Positions 26,263-36,032 of a stretch of DNA of 64,000 bases are shown here, piece after piece. Origin of the DNA: Synechococcus sp. PCC 6312 (lineage in GTDB: Bacteria; Cyanobacteriota; Cyanobacteriia; Thermosynechococcales; Thermosynechococcaceae); NCBI RefSeq assembly GCF_000316685.1, contig NC_019680.1, positions 3,047,407 through 3,111,406 of the forward strand, given 5' to 3'. The translations under genes and the position numbers were made by a program. Under the pieces are notes generated by a model. The model was not told the origin of the DNA. It saw only the letters and a program-made list of their open reading frames with translations, and did not search any database. The number at the start of each line of letters is the position of its first letter. The first letter of the stretch is position 1.

Positions 26263-27993
26263 CTAACTAGCCACAGGTACACCTGATTCAAGCCGGTTTC
26301 CAGCCATTGCCCCGGTTAAAGCTCCCAAGGCCACATCCATCAAGGAAAAAGGCGGTAAATCAGCTTTGACTAAGTTCCAGAGTCGCTGAACTTCCTCGGT
26401 ATGGAGCCGATCATCTTCCGTCAGAGCCAACACAATTTGCCGCCGGAGATATTTACCCTCTTCTGACATTAGAAATTGCAGCCCCATCGTGGCAGTGGGG
26501 ACCATATCAAAATGGGTATCTGTGCGGGCAATGGTGATCAGGTTTTCTAAGCGTTGCCATTGGAGTCTGCCATCCTTAAATAAAACATCCAACAATCGCC
26601 GCCGCAACTGAGGAGACTCACCCCGTAACAATCGCCGGGCAATGTAGGGATAGCTCACATCCACAATCCGAAAATCAGAATTTAAGCAGAGGGCAATCCC
26701 TTCCTGAGTCACTAGTGAGCGAATAATCAAGGCAAACTTGGCCGGCACTCGGAACGGATACTCAAACATCAGCTCGGAAAAGCGATCCGTAATAGTTTTG
26801 AAATTAAAATCACTCACACTGGAGCCGACTATACTGCCTAAAACATCTTCTAAGGCGGGAATAATCGGATTAATGTCTGTTTCTGGACTGAGAAATCCGA
26901 GTTTAATAAAATCCTGGGCTAACTGAGCATAATCTTTATTGACTAGATGCACCACCGCGTCCACAAGACTTTCCTTGGTCGCCTCCTCCAGTTGATCCAT
27001 CATGCCAAAGTCAATGTAGGCCATCCGGCCATCGGCCAGGGCAAACAGGTTTCCAGGATGGGGATCCGCATGGAAAAAACCAAATTCTAGCAGTTGCCGT
27101 AAACCTGAAATAACCCCAACCCGAATGAGTTGATCTGGGTCTGCTCCGGCATCAACAATACATTGAGTTTGAGAGAGCTTCAGGCCATTGATCCACTCCA
27201 GGGTTAACACTCGTTGGGTTGTGTAGCGCCAGTAAATTTTGGGGACTTTCACCGTTGGGTCATCACGGAAATTCCGGGCAAAAGTTTCGGCATTATGGCC
27301 TTCGTTAATGTAGTCAATTTCTTCAAAAAGCTTGCGGCCAAATTCATCGACAATGTCCCGGAGGTCATGGCCTAAATTCAGGGGTAGAAACGGCCCAAAC
27401 CAGTTCACCAATAGTCGGAGTAGGTATAAATCTTTGGTGAGGACAGGCAGGAGGTTGGGGCGTTGGACTTTGACCGCAACATCTTCCCCGGTATGGAGCT
27501 TGGCCCGATACACCTGCCCTAAACTGGCGGCGGCCACTGGGTCGATGGAAAATTCGGCATAGGCTTCGGCTAAGGACAAACTGAGCTCCCGCTCAATGAT
27601 GGCTCGAGCCATGTCGTTGGAGAATGGCGGAAGTTTGTCTTGGAGTAAAGTTAATTCGTCTAGATAATTCCGGTTAATCAGATCTGGGCGGGTGGAGAGG
27701 GCCTGACCAACCTTAATAAAAGTGGGCCCGAGCTTAATTAAGAGTTGCCGCAATTGCATCGCCCGGATTGGCAAATTTTCTTCCGTTTGATTAAACCACT
27801 CATCCCAGCGAAGTTTGCACCAAAAAAGGGTGAACAAGGCAATGATGCGGAAGAGGCGACCAAAGGTTAGCCAAGGACGGAATCCGTAGTAACGATTGAG
27901 GGACTGGGGATCATATTTACGAACCGGCCAAGCGTAACGATTTTGAGTCTCAGGGGCCCACGTAGGACGCACAGAACTGACCGTAATTGTCAT
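26263..27993 (-). CDS. ABC1/AarF/UbiB atypical kinase
   Basis: 576 aa member of the ABC1K (UbiB) family, known for roles in quinone or prenyl-lipid metabolism. Motifs: KLGPTFIKVGQALSTRPDL (KxGQ), AAASLGQVYRAKL (alanine-rich loop), VAVKVQRP, HADPHPGNLFAL and AYIDFGMMDQL. The C-terminal ~150 residues are helical, with a hydrophobic stretch near the end. I chose ATG 27993 (MTITVSSVRPTWAPE); an earlier ATG at 28047 would add 18 residues. Cyanobacteria have several paralogues, so no gene name is given. Confidence 0.88.
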   Translation of the reverse strand: MTITVSSVRPTWAPETQNRYAWPVRKYDPQSLNRYYGFRPWLTFGRLFRIIALFTLFWCKLRWDEWFNQTEENLPIRAMQLRQLLIKLGPTFIKVGQALSTRPDLINRNYLDELTLLQDKLPPFSNDMARAIIERELSLSLAEAYAEFSIDPVAAASLGQVYRAKLHTGEDVAVKVQRPNLLPVLTKDLYLLRLLVNWFGPFLPLNLGHDLRDIVDEFGRKLFEEIDYINEGHNAETFARNFRDDPTVKVPKIYWRYTTQRVLTLEWINGLKLSQTQCIVDAGADPDQLIRVGVISGLRQLLEFGFFHADPHPGNLFALADGRMAYIDFGMMDQLEEATKESLVDAVVHLVNKDYAQLAQDFIKLGFLSPETDINPIIPALEDVLGSIVGSSVSDFNFKTITDRFSELMFEYPFRVPAKFALIIRSLVTQEGIALCLNSDFRIVDVSYPYIARRLLRGESPQLRRRLLDVLFKDGRLQWQRLENLITIARTDTHFDMVPTATMGLQFLMSEEGKYLRRQIVLALTEDDRLHTEEVQRLWNLVKADLPPFSLMDVALGALTGAMAGNRLESGVPVAS

Positions 27994-28047
27994 AGAAGCA
28001 TTGCCTGTCAATCGAGAATACGGAGATAGCGATGGCCACACCTTCAC

Positions 28048-28385
28048 GGTACAATAAGCCCTCTGAAGAAGAAGCTATATTCTTGCCGAAAAATGATGCA
28101 CCAAAGCCGAGGAAAACAAAGCTTAGCAATAGAGGAAAAAGATTCTGAGAGAGATCCGTGATCCCCATCTAAACCTGCCCCCTAATCAGACCTGTTTGCC
28201 TAAGCTTAGTATAGAAAACTACACAAATGCTGGCGATTTGTAACCTTTTTCTTAGTAAATCTTTGCAACCTACACGGAGAGCTTAAATTCTACCCCTATG
28301 GCCTGGGAAAAGTAGATCGGGTGAATATGAATGTGCTGAATCTAGGGTTACCCATTGGAAGATTTCATAGAGCGGCGTTTTTACC
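28048..28385. other. Intergenic region upstream of the ABC1 gene
   Basis: No gene I can support. A 72-codon minus-strand frame reaching 28168 overlaps the ABC1 start in another frame and looks accidental. Probably contains the ABC1 promoter. A/T-rich. Confidence 0.35.
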
Positions 28386-28490
28386 TATGGCGTTACTATT
28401 TAGGGCGCTTATTGGGACAAGTCAGAAAATGCTTTATGGGCAGTCTTTTTAAGATTTCTACTCTCTCAGAACAGTCTGCATAACGCGATA
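28386..28490 (-). repeat. 105 bp MITE-like repeat, copy 3 (inverted)
   Basis: Reads as the reverse complement of copies 1 and 2: starts TATGGCGTTACTATTTAGGG, contains ACAAGTCAGAAAATGCTTTA and GGGCAGTCTTTTTAAGATTT, and ends CAGTCTGCATAACGCGATA. Terminal repeats are slightly decayed (GGCGTTAC versus ATAACGCG). It lies in the pnp to ABC1 intergenic space. Confidence 0.82.
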
Positions 28491-28712
28491 GATTGGGGTT
28501 CGTTCACAGGCCGCTTGCTGGCAGAGTGCCAAAATCATCATGATTCAGAACAATCTGCGTAAGCCTGTAGAGATTGACTGTAAAGATGCTGTCAGCGAGG
28601 GGGCAATCTAGAGTTCCAGGCAGCTTAGTGCAGCAGGGATAGATTTGTTACCAACGGACTGCGGCTCTCCCTGATGGCCCACTCGACTATTTAGAGTATT
28701 CTCCCTTGAGTT
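28491..28712. other. pnp downstream region with a decayed partial repeat
   Basis: About 220 bases with no gene. At 28544-28572 the sequence TTCAGAACAATCTGCGTAAG resembles the end of the 105 bp repeat just upstream (TCAGAACAGTCTGCATAAC), so this may be the remnant of a fourth copy. Confidence 0.45.
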
Positions 28713-30857
28713 TTATTCAGCAACCACTGTTCGGGCCGCCACCGCTTCATCGGGATGGATGCCTAAGCGCGTTAGGTTAACCCGACCGCGTGGATCAATT
28801 TCGCGAATTTTGACGATGACTTCATCCCCAACGTTCACTTCATCTTCCACTTTGCCAACTCGGTATTCGGCCAATTGGGAAATATGAATCATCCCTTCTT
28901 TATTGGGCAGAAATTCAACAAAGGCCCCAATCGGAATGACGCGAGTGACTTTGCCGAGGAAGACATCGCCCGTGTTGATTTTGCGGGTTAGGCCTTGGAT
29001 GATGCTGCGGGCCCGTTTGGCTTTGTCTTCATCAATGGCGGAAACCGTGACCGTGCCATCATCCTGAATATCCACCTTGGCTCCGGTTTCCTCGGTGATG
29101 CTTTTGATCATCTTTCCGCCCGGCCCGATGACGAGACCAATCAACTCCGGTTCAATTTTGAAGGAGATCAGGCGCGGGGCAAAAGGAGAGAGATGACTGC
29201 GGCTAGTAGGTAAACAGGCCAGCATTTTTTCCAAGATGTGGAGACGGGCTGGGCGGGCTTGTTGGATGGCCTGGGTAATCACATCGAGGGGTAAACCCGT
29301 AATTTTCATGTCCATTTGCAGGGCCGTAATCCCGGTTTCCGTTCCAGCTACTTTGAAGTCCATATCCCCAAGGAAATCTTCAATTCCCTGAATATCCGTG
29401 AGAATGCGGACTTCTTCCCCTTCTTTAATCAGTCCCATCGCCGCGCCACTGACGGGTTTGAGAATGGGAACGCCTGCATCCATCAAGGCTAAGGTTGAAC
29501 CACAGACAGACCCCATCGAAGTCGAACCATCAGACGAAAGCACTTCTGAGACCACCCGGATTACATAGGGAAATTCTTGTTGGGGGGGTAAAACAGGAAT
29601 TAAGGCCCGCTCCGCCAAGGCTCCGTGCCCAATCTCCCGCCGGCCTGGAGAGCGCATTGGGCGAGCTTCACCGACTGAGTAGGGCGGAAAATTGTAGTGG
29701 TGGAGATACCGTTTTTCTTCATCAGGGTGGAGATCGTCCATTTCCTGGGCATCACCGGGAGTCCCCAAGGTCACCACCGACATGACTTGAGTCAGACCCC
29801 GATTAAACAGGCCGGTGCCATGAACCCGAGTCGGCAAAACCCCGACATCACAACTAATCGGGCGAACTTCATCCAGTTTGCGACCATCAACCCGCACGCC
29901 TTTTTCGATAATCTGTTGGCGCATCAGTTTTTTGGTGACACTCTTAAACAGGGTGGGCAGGGCTTTGGGTGAGGCAGTAGCAGCGGTATAGACTGGATCG
30001 GTTTCATCGAGGGCGTTAATATCTTGTCCAATCGCGGCCTGGACTTCATCGAGGGCAGCATCCCGGATTGTTTTGGGTTCAAAGCGTTGGAGAACTTCTT
30101 GAATGGGGCCTGCGGCTTTTTGGTAGATGAAATCTTGCAGGGTGGGGTCGAGGGTTGGGGCTGCCACTTCAATCAGGGGAATTCCTAGCTCGGCCAATAA
30201 ATCTCGCTGGGCCTGGATGAGGTCGCGAACCACTTCATAGCCAAAGTCAATGGCTTCGATGACATCTTGTTCCGGCAGTTGATTCGCTCCAGCTTCCACC
30301 ATGACCACACCCGCATCGGTGCCAGCCACGACTAAGTCCAGATCACCCGCTTCAATTTCGGCGTAAGTCGGATTAATAATAAAGTCATCGCCGACCAGGC
30401 CAACCCGCACCGCCGCCATCGGCCCATTAAAGGGAATTTGCCCTAAAAGAACAGCAATGGAAGCTCCTGTTACAGCCAAAACATCGGGGGGAACCTGTTC
30501 ATCCATCGAAACCGTGGTGGCAACAATTTGAATATCCGTCCGGAGCCAACTGGGAAATAGGGGCCGCATGGGGCGATCAATTAACCGACCTGTCAAAATA
30601 GCCTTTTCCGGAGGCCGGCCTTCTCGCCGTAAAAAACCTCCCGGAATCCGACCGGCTGCATAGAGGCGTTCTTCGTAATCGACCGTTAAGGGTAAGAAAT
30701 CAATGCCATCTCGTGTTCCGGCCTGGGTTGCGGTGACTAAGACAGCGGTATTCCCGGAACGAACTAAGACAGCACCATCGGCCTGGGGTGCAAAACAGCC
30801 AATTGTCAAATGCAGATCCCGCCCATCTAGGGGGATCACTTTTTCCAGTTTTGTCAT
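28713..30857 (-). CDS. pnp: Polyribonucleotide nucleotidyltransferase (PNPase)
   Basis: 714 aa 3'-5' phosphorolytic exoribonuclease. Order: first RNase PH-like domain ([20 protein letters not shown]), helical linker, second RNase PH domain ([37 protein letters not shown]), KH domain ([19 protein letters not shown]) and S1 domain ([20 protein letters not shown]). All domains are complete. Start ATG 30857. It is monocistronic in this window, with no rpsO next to it. Confidence 0.96.
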   Translation of the reverse strand: MTKLEKVIPLDGRDLHLTIGCFAPQADGAVLVRSGNTAVLVTATQAGTRDGIDFLPLTVDYEERLYAAGRIPGGFLRREGRPPEKAILTGRLIDRPMRPLFPSWLRTDIQIVATTVSMDEQVPPDVLAVTGASIAVLLGQIPFNGPMAAVRVGLVGDDFIINPTYAEIEAGDLDLVVAGTDAGVVMVEAGANQLPEQDVIEAIDFGYEVVRDLIQAQRDLLAELGIPLIEVAAPTLDPTLQDFIYQKAAGPIQEVLQRFEPKTIRDAALDEVQAAIGQDINALDETDPVYTAATASPKALPTLFKSVTKKLMRQQIIEKGVRVDGRKLDEVRPISCDVGVLPTRVHGTGLFNRGLTQVMSVVTLGTPGDAQEMDDLHPDEEKRYLHHYNFPPYSVGEARPMRSPGRREIGHGALAERALIPVLPPQQEFPYVIRVVSEVLSSDGSTSMGSVCGSTLALMDAGVPILKPVSGAAMGLIKEGEEVRILTDIQGIEDFLGDMDFKVAGTETGITALQMDMKITGLPLDVITQAIQQARPARLHILEKMLACLPTSRSHLSPFAPRLISFKIEPELIGLVIGPGGKMIKSITEETGAKVDIQDDGTVTVSAIDEDKAKRARSIIQGLTRKINTGDVFLGKVTRVIPIGAFVEFLPNKEGMIHISQLAEYRVGKVEDEVNVGDEVIVKIREIDPRGRVNLTRLGIHPDEAVAARTVVAE

Positions 30858-31010
30858 TTCTGGGTTGTCTCTTTTTACTTTTGTGCTTCTCTTACTTTAT
30901 TCGATTTGGATGAACACCGGAAAATTCTTCAAGATGCAGGGGTTCACCAACAAGACCGAGCAACCTGATCATTAAGTCTAGGTCTCAAAAGCCAATTATG
31001 CACTGATGTG

Positions 31011-31526
31011 TCATTCAAGCTCTTGAAATGCAGGGAGATATTGAATCGTGCCTTGAGAATCTCTGAGACAGCCTAAATTTAACTCTAATACCATAAAGTA
31101 CTCATCAGGCACATCGAACTCACAGGCCAGGCGATGGAACTGACTTGTGACAAATCCAAAACGTTGGTAGTAGTTCGGATCACCGAGGACAACAATAGCC
31201 GCAACTCCTGCTAACTTGAGCGACTCTAAACTTTGAGAAATTAAACGCTGGCCAATACCCTTCCGTTGCCAATCGGGGAGAACCGCCACTGGAGCCAGGC
31301 CAAGCAGGGAGAGATGCTCTGGAGACTGCCCTAAAATTCTGACGGGACTGAAAAAGACATGGCCCACCACTTGCCCCTGAACCACCGCCACAAATGAGTA
31401 CGTCCCAACCAGGCCCCGGAGTTTGTTAACTAGTTCTGCTTCAGACCCGCGACCAAAGGCTAATTCATTGACTCTCTGCACTTGGGGAATATCCGCAGGC
31501 TGTTCGGGGCAAATTTTTAGCTCCAT
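31011..31526 (-). CDS. GNAT family N-acetyltransferase
   Basis: 171 aa acetyl-CoA-dependent acyltransferase of the YhbS-like type. The acetyl-CoA loop is seen in PVAVLPDWQRKGIGQRLIS, followed by AAIVVLGDPNYYQRFGFV, typical of YhbS-like proteins. Substrate unknown. Start ATG 31526. Confidence 0.87.
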   Translation of the reverse strand: MELKICPEQPADIPQVQRVNELAFGRGSEAELVNKLRGLVGTYSFVAVVQGQVVGHVFFSPVRILGQSPEHLSLLGLAPVAVLPDWQRKGIGQRLISQSLESLKLAGVAAIVVLGDPNYYQRFGFVTSQFHRLACEFDVPDEYFMVLELNLGCLRDSQGTIQYLPAFQELE

Positions 31527-31653
31527 GGGTCATAACCGAAAGGCTTCATGCTTAATCATCGGCTGGATATTACTGATTTGCCAGCGGGGCCTGGGCTAGA
31601 GTGGAGATTGCGAGATCGTACGCAGCCGTCCTTGAAATTTGGATCAAAAAACT

Positions 31654-34269
31654 ATGGCCGTAGCAGTCGAATCCTTATTAACCGCAGACATTGCCAAACC
31701 AGGCCGGTATTTAGGCAAAGAATTAGGAGCGGTTCATAAAGCATGGAACTCGGCCACGGTGCGCTGGGCCTTGACCTATCCAGAAGTCTATGAAGTCGGA
31801 GCCTCGAACCTGGGCCATATTATTCTCTACAACATCCTCAATGCTCAAGCCCAACAACTCTGTGATCGGGCCTATTTACCGGGGGGAGATTTAGCCGCCA
31901 AGTTACGGGAAACAGATACGCCCTTATTTGCAGTGGAATCGCGGCGATTTTTAGGGGAATTTGACATTTTGGGGTTTAGCCTCAGCTATGAATTGGGCGC
32001 GACTAACATCCTGGAAATGCTGGATTTAGCCCAGATTCCCTTGACATGGGCGGAACGTCAAACGGCTTCCATTACCGAAATTCCCTTGATTTTTGCCGGG
32101 GGACAAACCGCCACATCGAACCCCGAACCCTATGCCGACTTTTTTGACTTTTTTGCCCTGGGGGATGGGGAAGAGGTTTTGCCGGAAATTGGCGAGGTGG
32201 TGGCTCAAGGCAAAGCAGCGGGGTTAAATCGGGTGGAATTACTCCTGAACCTAGCCCAAGTGCCAGGGGTCTATGTCCCACGGTTTTATCAGCGAACTGA
32301 GTCTGGTGCGGTTGTTCGATGCCGTGAGGATGTCCCCGAAAAAATTCTTCGCCGTGTGGCCACCCCCAGGCCGGAGTTTTCCATTGGTTTAGTCCCTTTT
32401 GTTGAGACGGTGCATGATCGGTTGACGGTGGAAATTCGCCGAGGTTGTACGCGGGGATGTCGGTTTTGCCAGCCGGGAATGTTAACGCGACCGGCCCGTG
32501 ATGTGGATCCGGATCAGGTGATTGAAACGATTGAAAAAGGGATGCGGGCTACGGGCTATAACGAGTTTTCCTTACTGTCTCTGAGTTGTTCTGATTATTT
32601 AGCCTTGCCAGCGGTGGGCCTGGAAATTAAAAACCGGCTCAAGGATGAAAATATTTCCCTCTCATTACCCAGTCAGCGGGTGGATCGCTTCGATGAAAAC
32701 ATTGCCCATATTCTCGGCGGAACCCGTCAAGGCAGCATTACCTTTGCCCCAGAGGCCGGAACCCAGCGTTTGCGGGACATTATCAACAAGGGCCTGACCA
32801 ATGAGGAACTCCTGCGCGGTGTAAAAACAGCCTATGAACAGGGTTGGGATAAGGTCAAACTTTATTTCATGATTGGCCTGCCGGGGGAACTTGATGCCGA
32901 TGTCTTGGGCATTGCTGAGATGATTCGCTGGCTGAAGTCAGAATGTTGGCAAAAGGGCCGCAAAGCGATGAGTTTTAATGTCACGATTTCTAACTTCACA
33001 CCCAAACCTCACACTCCTTTTCAATGGCATTCGGTTTCAACGGAAGAATTTACGCGCAAACAGGAGTTACTCCGGGCCGAATTGCGGACGATCCGGGGCT
33101 TGAAAGTGAACTTTACCGATGTCAGAATCTCGGCGATGGAGGATTTTGTCGGGCGCGGCGATCGGCGATTGGGTCAGGTGATTGCCAAGGCCTGGGAATT
33201 GGGGGCACGGGAAGATTCCTGGTGGGAAAGTGTGGAGCGAGCTTACGGGGCCTGGACAGATGCGATTGATCAAGCCGGATTAAGTTGGGAATACCGGAAA
33301 GTGGCTGCCGGAGAATGGAATATTTTTGAATCACAACCCGATGAATCCCAGGCCAAGACGACCAAAGAAATCCTGGCTGATTGGAATCTCAATGCGCCCT
33401 TGCCTTGGGATCACATTGATACGGGGGTGAGCAAACGCTGGTTAAAAACTGACTTGAAAAAAGCTCTCGAAGCCGTAGTTGTGCCGGATTGCTCCTTTGA
33501 TGCCTGTTACAGTTGCGGCGTGTGTGGCTCTGAGTTTGGCCATAATGTCGTTGTGCCACCGTTACCGATTCCCGAATTCCAAGGACAGCCCCAGGCCCAC
33601 GGTGAGCGGATTCAACGTTTACGGGTGTGGTTTGGCAAATTGGGGGATTTAGCCCTCATCAGTCATTTGGATTTGTTGCGCTTATTTGATCGGGCCTTAC
33701 GCCGGGCCAGCTTACCGATTTCCTTTACCAATGGGTTTCATCCTTCGCCCCGAATTGCCCCGGCCAATGCCTTACCGTTGGGAATGACAAGTACGGGTGA
33801 AATTGTGGATTTTGAATTGTGGCAAACTTGTGATTCGGTTGAATTTCAGGCCCGATTAGCGGCCCAACTCCCAACCGATTTACCACTTTATGATGTGCAG
33901 GAAATTCCCCTATCTGCTCCCTCTGCCACGCAAATTTTAGATCAAGCTGAATATGTTTTAACCGTGAATTGTGAAGGGGAAGAAAGCGGGGCCTGGAAAG
34001 ACTGGGTTGAGGAAATTCTGAATGCACCTGAGTTTCCCCATGAAACCAAAACAAAATCAGGTAAAAAGAAACAGGTGAATTTACGAGAGCGATTATTTGA
34101 AATTGAATTATTAGAAACTAACTCTCAAGCCAAGATGCGCTATGTGGGCAGTTGTCGCAATGATGGCACACTTTTACGGCCAGAGCATTTAGTGATGATG
34201 TTAGAAACTGTTGCGGGAATACCTATCTCATTACAAAAGGCAGAGCGAGTAAGAATGATTCTGGTTTAG
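31654..34269 (+). CDS. TIGR03960-type radical SAM protein with C-terminal DUF2344
   Basis: 871 aa. An N-terminal B12-binding-like region (PEVYEVGASNLGHIILYNIL, DILGFSLSYELG), then a radical SAM core with the cluster motif RRGCTRGCRFCQPG near residue 265, FAPEAGTQRLRDIINKG, and a cysteine motif CYSCGVCG. From about residue 650 comes a DUF2344 domain (LRVWFGKLGDLALISHLDLL). Function unknown; the domain pair is common in cyanobacteria. ATG 31654 is preferred over TTG 31639. The last ~90 codons look more A/T-rich than the rest, and an alternative 3' end of a homologous gene lies at 35863-36030, so this 3' end may have been replaced. Confidence 0.85.
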   Translation: MAVAVESLLTADIAKPGRYLGKELGAVHKAWNSATVRWALTYPEVYEVGASNLGHIILYNILNAQAQQLCDRAYLPGGDLAAKLRETDTPLFAVESRRFLGEFDILGFSLSYELGATNILEMLDLAQIPLTWAERQTASITEIPLIFAGGQTATSNPEPYADFFDFFALGDGEEVLPEIGEVVAQGKAAGLNRVELLLNLAQVPGVYVPRFYQRTESGAVVRCREDVPEKILRRVATPRPEFSIGLVPFVETVHDRLTVEIRRGCTRGCRFCQPGMLTRPARDVDPDQVIETIEKGMRATGYNEFSLLSLSCSDYLALPAVGLEIKNRLKDENISLSLPSQRVDRFDENIAHILGGTRQGSITFAPEAGTQRLRDIINKGLTNEELLRGVKTAYEQGWDKVKLYFMIGLPGELDADVLGIAEMIRWLKSECWQKGRKAMSFNVTISNFTPKPHTPFQWHSVSTEEFTRKQELLRAELRTIRGLKVNFTDVRISAMEDFVGRGDRRLGQVIAKAWELGAREDSWWESVERAYGAWTDAIDQAGLSWEYRKVAAGEWNIFESQPDESQAKTTKEILADWNLNAPLPWDHIDTGVSKRWLKTDLKKALEAVVVPDCSFDACYSCGVCGSEFGHNVVVPPLPIPEFQGQPQAHGERIQRLRVWFGKLGDLALISHLDLLRLFDRALRRASLPISFTNGFHPSPRIAPANALPLGMTSTGEIVDFELWQTCDSVEFQARLAAQLPTDLPLYDVQEIPLSAPSATQILDQAEYVLTVNCEGEESGAWKDWVEEILNAPEFPHETKTKSGKKKQVNLRERLFEIELLETNSQAKMRYVGSCRNDGTLLRPEHLVMMLETVAGIPISLQKAERVRMILV

Positions 34270-34270
34270 A

Positions 34271-34837
34271 TTAAAAATCCCAGGCCTCGAACAATTCATT
34301 TACAGCCATGGAAAAACCTGGAACAATATCTTCTCCATCCAAGGAATCACCCATGCCTAACAACTGATCTGGCTCAGAACTGTGATAAACCAAAATAGAT
34401 CGCTCACTTGGATCAACTTTCCACAATAGACGCGTCCCATTGGCAAAATACTCGACGATTTTTTGGTGCATTTCTTCGACCGTATTTCCAGGCGATAGAA
34501 TCTCCACAACCAGATCCGGCGCACCCTCAAAAAATCCCCTTAAGGGGCGACTCAACCCCCTTAGACGCTCCCGACCAATAAAGCCAATGTCAGGGGATCG
34601 TTTATTACCATTTTTTAGTGTAAAAGCCGTGCTAGAGTCACAAATTGCCCCTAACTTATTTTTACGTACAAAGATTGTTAATTCTGCCAACAAAATAGAA
34701 GCAAAATAGCCATGCTCCATCCCCGAATTACCCATATCCACCACCTCCCCGTTCACCAACTCATAACGATGGCCATCACTGGGCAAGTCCATAAATTCTG
34801 CATCTGTCCAGGTTTTCGACTCCAGCGCAACAGTCAT
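34271..34837 (-). CDS. Uma2/DUF820 family putative endonuclease, first copy
   Basis: 188 aa of the Uma2 (DUF820) family with a PD-(D/E)XK-like fold. Catalytic-type motifs: SPDIGFI, APDLVVEILSPGNT, and KIVEYFANGTRLLWKVDP. Such genes occur in tens of copies in cyanobacteria; their role is not established. Its stop is 1 base from the convergent stop of the radical SAM gene, which may mark an insertion junction. Starts at ATG 34837; about 140 bases separate it from the second copy. Confidence 0.87.
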   Translation of the reverse strand: MTVALESKTWTDAEFMDLPSDGHRYELVNGEVVDMGNSGMEHGYFASILLAELTIFVRKNKLGAICDSSTAFTLKNGNKRSPDIGFIGRERLRGLSRPLRGFFEGAPDLVVEILSPGNTVEEMHQKIVEYFANGTRLLWKVDPSERSILVYHSSEPDQLLGMGDSLDGEDIVPGFSMAVNELFEAWDF

Positions 34838-34975
34838 TTATACCCCTCCTGCTCAACGATAAAAAACACAATCCCCTTAATCCCAATTCAGCATTGCCCC
34901 CAGGCCAATTACTTTATTCTTACTAGTTTTTAATACACTACTTTTATGAATAGTAATCGAAATAATGGCACACCT

Positions 34976-35650
34976 TTAGGATTTTTGATTTTGTAATTTC
35001 TGGCAAAACTCAACATATCGATCACACTTCAATTGTTCCTGCTGTCTTGCCAAAACATCAAGCAAATTGTGCTCAAGCATGGATGCGAGGGCCAAGACCA
35101 GGCCTGGAAATGTTTTACTCTCAATTAGTCCACGTTCATTAGGGAGCAAGGAAACATACCGTCCTTCCTGCAAATAAAGCCAATCAATCTGGTGATCATA
35201 AACCCGCCAAACAATATATTCCTTAACTCCATGGCGGCGATAGACTTCTAGTTTGTCATGTAAATCGTAGGAAAATGTCGATCCCGCAATTTCAACAATT
35301 AACTCTGGTGCGCCCTCAATATAATCGTCTTTGCTAATGTGTGATTGTCCGCCGGACTCTGTTTCAATACGAAGCAGTGCATCGGGTTGGGGTTCGTTAT
35401 CTGCATCTAAACGAATCGTGGCATTATCGGCCAATTCAATGCCGGGCGTATTCGCTGCATAAAGAGCCAACCAACCGATAATGTAGCTATGGGGTAAACC
35501 ATGGGAACGATATCGTAACGCTGCGGCCATGAATACCACTCCATTAATTAATTCCAGTTTTTTGGGGGCTGCCGGGATATTAGCTCGCGCCTCAAACTCA
35601 TAGCGGTTCATCCGGTCGCCATTTTCTAGGGGAGGAATCTGAGTTTTCAT
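34976..35650 (-). CDS. Uma2/DUF820 family putative endonuclease, second copy
   Basis: 224 aa, divergent from the first copy. Motifs EPQPDALLRIE, GAPELIVEIAGSTFSYDLHD and KLEVYRRHGVKEYIVWRV. It has a longer C-terminal tail (LARQQEQLKCDRYVEFCQKL). Start ATG 35650. Same strand as the first copy, and likely arrived with it between the radical SAM gene and the displaced 3' fragment. Confidence 0.87.
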   Translation of the reverse strand: MKTQIPPLENGDRMNRYEFEARANIPAAPKKLELINGVVFMAAALRYRSHGLPHSYIIGWLALYAANTPGIELADNATIRLDADNEPQPDALLRIETESGGQSHISKDDYIEGAPELIVEIAGSTFSYDLHDKLEVYRRHGVKEYIVWRVYDHQIDWLYLQEGRYVSLLPNERGLIESKTFPGLVLALASMLEHNLLDVLARQQEQLKCDRYVEFCQKLQNQKS

Positions 35651-35862
35651 GGCAGTTGATCAAGCAGGAAGTCAAACAAGTTTTAACTGAAAATTCTAGC
35701 AAGCGTTACTGTCCGACGGTACCACATATTTTGGAACCCAAAAATCTAAAATACTGTAACGGTTCTGCTCCCTTGGTTTTGATAATAAATTTTACCTTTT
35801 GTCTTCACACCTCGCCTTCGATAGCAAAATGTCCTTATTCTCGCTTCACAAATTAGTCATAG
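35651..35862. other. Spacer between Uma2 gene and displaced 3' fragment
   Basis: A/T-rich, no gene I can support. A 66-codon plus-strand frame has no family features. The right border is where homology to the radical SAM 3' end begins. Confidence 0.35.
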
Positions 35863-36030
35863 ACCGCATCCCAGGCCAAGATTAAGATTCACTATTTAGG
35901 CAGTTGTCGCCATGACGGCACGCTACTACGCCCAGAGAATTTAGTCATGATGTTGGAACAGGTTTCCCAGCACCCAATTAGCTTCATTGATGCCGAGCGG
36001 GTGAAATCCATCCTAACCCCTATGTCTTAG
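35863..36030 (+). pseudogene. Displaced 3' end of a radical SAM/DUF2344 gene
   Basis: In-frame 55-codon piece reading TASQAK, HYLGSCRHDGTLLRPENLVM, MLEQVS and PISFIDAERVKSIL to a TAG. It aligns along its whole length with the C-terminus of the intact gene ending at 34269 (GSCRNDGTLLRPEHLVMMLE, AERVRMIL) but differs at many residues. Stops precede it in frame, so it is not expressed. Its stop is 2 bases from the ycf4 stop, suggesting that the ancestral gene once ended here, convergent with ycf4. Confidence 0.85.
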
Positions 36031-36032
36031 AG

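Noticed and set aside
35656-35856. 66-codon plus-strand frame upstream of the displaced radical SAM fragment
   Set aside because: Composition and lack of motifs suggest a chance frame in A/T-rich spacer.
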